Translations under genes and position numbers: made by a program
NCBI RefSeq assembly: GCF_000686805.1
Contig: NZ_KK366018.1
Location: 99,759-163,758, forward strand
Source of the DNA: Bacillus sp. UNC41MFS5
GTDB taxonomy: Bacteria > Bacillota > Bacilli > Bacillales_B > DSM-18226
Length of the DNA: 64,000 nt
Direction: 5' to 3'
Shown here: in pieces, positions 61,429-64,000 of the stretch
How positions within the stretch are numbered: position 1 is the stretch's first letter
How the letters are laid out: every line of letters begins with the position of its first letter
Notes under the pieces: generated by a model
What the model was told of the DNA's origin: nothing
What the model saw: the letters and a program-made list of their open reading frames with translations, nothing else
The model's database searches: none

Positions 61429-62070
61429 TTGAAGAATATAATAAAAAGAGCTCCCTACTTACTTTTCTTGCTGGTCATTCCCGCATTGGCCAAGATATAT
61501 GAATTATTAAATTTACGTTCACATAGATCAATCGATATTAGTACTTCTATTGACCATGCGATTCCGTTTTTGTCAGTGTTTATCATTCCCTATATCATCT
61601 GGTATGCCTATATCTTTGGGTATCTTGTATACTTTTGTTTTAAGGACACAAAAGTATACCTGAAGACGTTGATATTAATTGTTGTGGGAGAGTTAATTTG
61701 TTTTGTTATATATTTCTTTTTCCAAACAACAGTTCCAAGACCAACCATTGTTGGGGATAATACGTTTAATAATCTTGTTCAATGGATTTATGACCATGAT
61801 CGTCCTTTTAATTGTTTCCCAAGTATCCATGTGCTTACTACTTTTACAATCATGCTTGCTTCACTTCATATTAAAAATAAACAAGTCATTCACCATTTAT
61901 GTATTCATATTATTGGGACGTTAATCATCATATCAACGCTATTTGTAAAGCAGCATGTCATTTTTGATATGATTGGATCCATGTTCCTTGTTACATTCCT
62001 GTATGGGATTGCATTCGAATTATTGTCATTTAACCATAAAACAGAAACAGCTTTCGTTAAAGAAAAATAG
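61429..62070 (+). CDS. PAP2-like membrane phosphatase/phosphotransferase
   Basis: The protein has 213 residues from TTG 61429, which has AAAGGAGGGG at 8 nt; the longer frame to 61321 lacks a ribosome site. Six hydrophobic helices are seen. The PAP2 motifs are altered: TTVPRPTI (first), FNCFPSIHVLTT (PSxH, second) and STLFVKQHVIFDMIGS (H-x3-D, third, with the usual SR replaced by FVKQ). This form is typical of the inositolphosphotransferase-like branch of PAP2. It would act on lipid phosphates at the outer face of the membrane; the substrate is unknown. Confidence 0.8.
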   Translation: MKNIIKRAPYLLFLLVIPALAKIYELLNLRSHRSIDISTSIDHAIPFLSVFIIPYIIWYAYIFGYLVYFCFKDTKVYLKTLILIVVGELICFVIYFFFQTTVPRPTIVGDNTFNNLVQWIYDHDRPFNCFPSIHVLTTFTIMLASLHIKNKQVIHHLCIHIIGTLIIISTLFVKQHVIFDMIGSMFLVTFLYGIAFELLSFNHKTETAFVKEK

Positions 62071-62108
62071 TTTGTTAATTTAATAAGTATAAATTCTTCC
62101 TAATAAAA

Positions 62109-62138
62109 AGAGTGTCTCTGGACACTCTGTTTTTTTTT
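62109..62138 (+). terminator. Rho-independent terminator of the PAP2-like gene
   Basis: An 8-bp stem AGAGTGTC / GACACTCT with a TCTG loop, then G and nine T. Confidence 0.9.
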
Positions 62139-62194
62139 GAAAAAAGCTGATGCTTGTTCACTAATTACCCACTAGAACACTTTAATGTTAGAAA

Positions 62195-62872
62195 TTAAGT
62201 CATATGGATTGTTTTAATATGTTGAAGATTAATAAAAACCGGATCTTCTTTTGCGCCAATTAATTCCACAAAATTATCCTTAATCGCTTTTACCTTTCCG
62301 ATAACATGTTCATTTTCCGCGATATTAAAGACAATCAATTCCCCAGTTAACTTTTCAATTTGAACTTCAAATGATCTTGCAAAGGTAATATTACTTGGAT
62401 TCACAGGCAGATTTGCGTTACTTAGACCGTATGGACGTTGATTATTTGTGTATGGAATTAACCATTTTAAATGGTTCAGTGATATAAACATGGTTTTATA
62501 AATTGGCGAGTAGAAGACAAAATAATTATTCATAATACTAATGATATAACCATGTAAAGCCTGGTTACTCGTTACATAAATTTCTGTAAAAATCCCTTTG
62601 GCGGCTGTTAATGTTTTTCGCAATGAGATTTCTTCGTTATTATTATAAATAGGTGTTGGTTCGTCATTAAGGGAAATTCCATCGAACTCATTAATTTCAT
62701 CTTGGGTTAAATAACGCCAGTTTTGGCAATGTATAGCAGGGATGTAAAGGTAGTCATATCCATTAAAAATAACCCATAAATCGCTGCCTACATCAATAAG
62801 TAATCCTTTAATGTATTTCTTCCCTGAAATCTCTAATTTGATATATTTACCGATATTATCTTTCAACTTCAT
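62195..62872 (-). CDS. CotB-like spore coat protein (DUF2642 domains)
   Basis: The protein has 225 residues from the ATG at 62872 (AAAGGA upstream). It has repeated small beta domains: IGKYIKLEISGKKYIKGLLI with DVGSDLWVIFNGYDYLYIPA, and later EKLTGELIVFNIAENEHVIG with KVKAIKDNFVELIGA, ending in INLQHIKTIHMT. These resemble the G-x-L-x-V/I-x2-DY-x3-L units and HVKSI endings of CotB, an outer coat protein. It lies just downstream of a Ser/Lys-rich coat-type gene on the same strand. Coat location is inferred. Confidence 0.7.
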   Translation of the reverse strand: MKLKDNIGKYIKLEISGKKYIKGLLIDVGSDLWVIFNGYDYLYIPAIHCQNWRYLTQDEINEFDGISLNDEPTPIYNNNEEISLRKTLTAAKGIFTEIYVTSNQALHGYIISIMNNYFVFYSPIYKTMFISLNHLKWLIPYTNNQRPYGLSNANLPVNPSNITFARSFEVQIEKLTGELIVFNIAENEHVIGKVKAIKDNFVELIGAKEDPVFINLQHIKTIHMT

Positions 62873-63063
62873 ATACTCACATCCTTTCCTTTGTTTTCCC
62901 ATTTACAAATAGAGGAGGGCTGAAAACACGTTTAAACGATATCTTGGATACTTTGTTTTGAAATGCCCACCTCATATTTGTATGGGGTTTGGGGATCTTA
63001 ACAGGGGAAATTTGGGGATTAAACAAATACTTCTATTCAATTTTCCATTTATATTTCATAAAT

Positions 63064-64000
63064 TTAAAATCTAGTTGCCCGGTTGTTTCTGTTTGGCCAT
63101 CCCGCAAAAGGGAAAGTCCTTGGGTTTTCAATATTTCCTGGTTCACCAGCAAAACGAAGTACCTTCTGCTCTGGCTCTTTTTGTTTCCATACATTTTGAC
63201 TGCTGTTAAATGTAGTTTCAGCTGGTATTGTTTGTTCTGTTTTCTTCGATGTTACGTTTTGTGAAGCGGCAGTATTTGCTGTTTCTTGTGTTTTTGTTGC
63301 TCTTACTTCAGTCAGTTGTACTTTAAACGGTGGTGCTGGATTATTTTCTGTATTTACAAGAGTTGCTGTTTCTTTTACTGATTTCATTCCCTCTGATTGA
63401 TGGTTATCTTTAACATTGCTCCACTTTGTTTCTTCAGACTTTTTATCCTTCGTTCTCATTTCAACGGATGATTTTGAAGAGTCCTTTTCACTTGTATGAG
63501 ATTTTTTTGACCTAAAGATATTTGTAGGAATTTCATCCTTGGTTTGAACCATTGTAGATTCAATTTTAATTGGCTGTGACCAGACCATAGTGTTATTAGG
63601 TTCGACTACGTCTATCTTATCAGTAACCACTTGCTCCGTTTCACATTCCATTAGTGATGGAGATTTAGCGGATTTGCTGCTGTCTTCCTTTGAGATCACT
63701 TCTAAATTATTTACTGTAATGTTATCACTTTTTTTGGAAGATGAATCAGATTTATTCTTAGATTTGTTCTCACTTCTTTTGGATGATGAAGATGAAGAAG
63801 ATGATGAATCAGATTTATTCTTAGATTTGTTATCGCTTCTTTTGGATGATAAAGATGAAGAAGATGATGAATCAGATTTATTCTTAGATTTGTTATCGCT
63901 TCTTTTGGATGATGAAGATGATGAATCAGATTTATTCTTAGATTTGTTACTACTACTTTTAGATGATGAAGATGAAGATGATGAAGATGATTTATTTTTA
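63064..64000 (-). CDS. Ser/Lys/Asp-rich repeat protein, CotB-like spore coat type (partial, 5' end outside window)
   Basis: The minus-strand frame is open from the window edge to the stop at 63064, more than 310 residues. The upstream part is made of tandem units of 18 to 21 residues such as SKNKSDSSSSSSSSKRSDN (DNA periods of 63, 63 and 54 bp between 63752 and 63995). The rest is polar and disordered (KEDSSKSAKSPSLMECETEQ) and ends FPFAGWPNRNNRATRF. The style is that of the CotB C-terminus, whose serines are phosphorylated. The N-terminus lies beyond the window. GTG 63699 is an internal valine, not a start. Confidence 0.75.
   Translation of the reverse strand, partial: KNKSSSSSSSSSSKSSSNKSKNKSDSSSSSSKRSDNKSKNKSDSSSSSSLSSKRSDNKSKNKSDSSSSSSSSSKRSENKSKNKSDSSSKKSDNITVNNLEVISKEDSSKSAKSPSLMECETEQVVTDKIDVVEPNNTMVWSQPIKIESTMVQTKDEIPTNIFRSKKSHTSEKDSSKSSVEMRTKDKKSEETKWSNVKDNHQSEGMKSVKETATLVNTENNPAPPFKVQLTEVRATKTQETANTAASQNVTSKKTEQTIPAETTFNSSQNVWKQKEPEQKVLRFAGEPGNIENPRTFPFAGWPNRNNRATRF

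Noticed and set aside
63064..63699. A gene starting at 63699 on the minus strand
   Set aside because: The frame is open beyond that point to the window edge and the GTG there is an internal valine of a longer repeat protein.

Overview
The window reads as a chromosomal segment of a low-GC, endospore-forming Bacillaceae member (Bacillus/Neobacillus-like). The basis is gene content: a nasBCDEF nitrate cluster with TnrA-type boxes, a sigma-54 driven roc arginine/ornithine operon, the tre operon in the order treP-treA-treR, a T-box before ilvA, YyaC, a LysM-M14 spore-type peptidase and Ser/Lys-rich CotB-like coat proteins. No rRNA, tRNA, CRISPR array or intact insertion sequence was seen.

Layout. 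1-10 kb: the 3' end of a copper ATPase gene that reads without a stop into a His/Met-rich copper-type secreted protein, a flavin monooxygenase, two GNAT acetyltransferases, a TerC membrane protein, an MFS exporter, a Cys-rich pentapeptide protein, a 52-bp tandem palindromic array, an EF-G-like ribosomal protection paralogue and a DUF3231 protein. 10-15 kb: a 21-bp tandem repeat, a proline-iminopeptidase-type hydrolase, a 43-residue small protein and a large UvrA-like ABC ATPase with an extra C-terminal module. 15-25 kb: narK facing nasB-nasC-nasD-nasE-nasF, which import nitrate, reduce it to nitrite and then ammonium, and make the sirohaem precursor. Three sites matching TGTNA-N7-TNACA sit before nasB and nasD.

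25-38 kb: a PAS sensor kinase, two MFS efflux genes, a gamma carbonic anhydrase-like protein, then rocA-rocD-rocG behind a near-perfect -24/-12 promoter with upstream palindromes, a lipoyl-domain protein, a YtcJ-like amidohydrolase and T-box controlled ilvA. 38-45 kb: yebC/yeeI, whose last 67 bp are duplicated 1323 bp downstream. The duplication brackets a decayed integrase fragment and two small ORFs, so it looks like a remnant integrated element. Next come two ATP-grasp ligases convergent with a MurF-like ligase, a possible peptide-ligase cluster.

45-64 kb: mostly single genes (YbaK, VOC, esterase, zinc-ribbon, DinB, SET, cytochrome c, YyaC, GNAT, K+ channel, SRAP), then the tre operon with a well defined promoter/operator/cre region, a candidate ~100-nt RNA, a GC-rich palindromic dispersed element, a GNAT gene, a VOC gene fragment, the LysM-M14 peptidase, YuxK, DUF2500, a PAP2-like protein and two coat-type proteins, the last running off the window.

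The strongest candidates for something undescribed are the ATP-grasp/ATP-grasp/Mur ligase cluster, the yebC 3'-end duplication element, the three-module UvrA-like protein and the orphan RNA at about 57.8 kb. All function calls come from reading motifs by eye; no database search was run.
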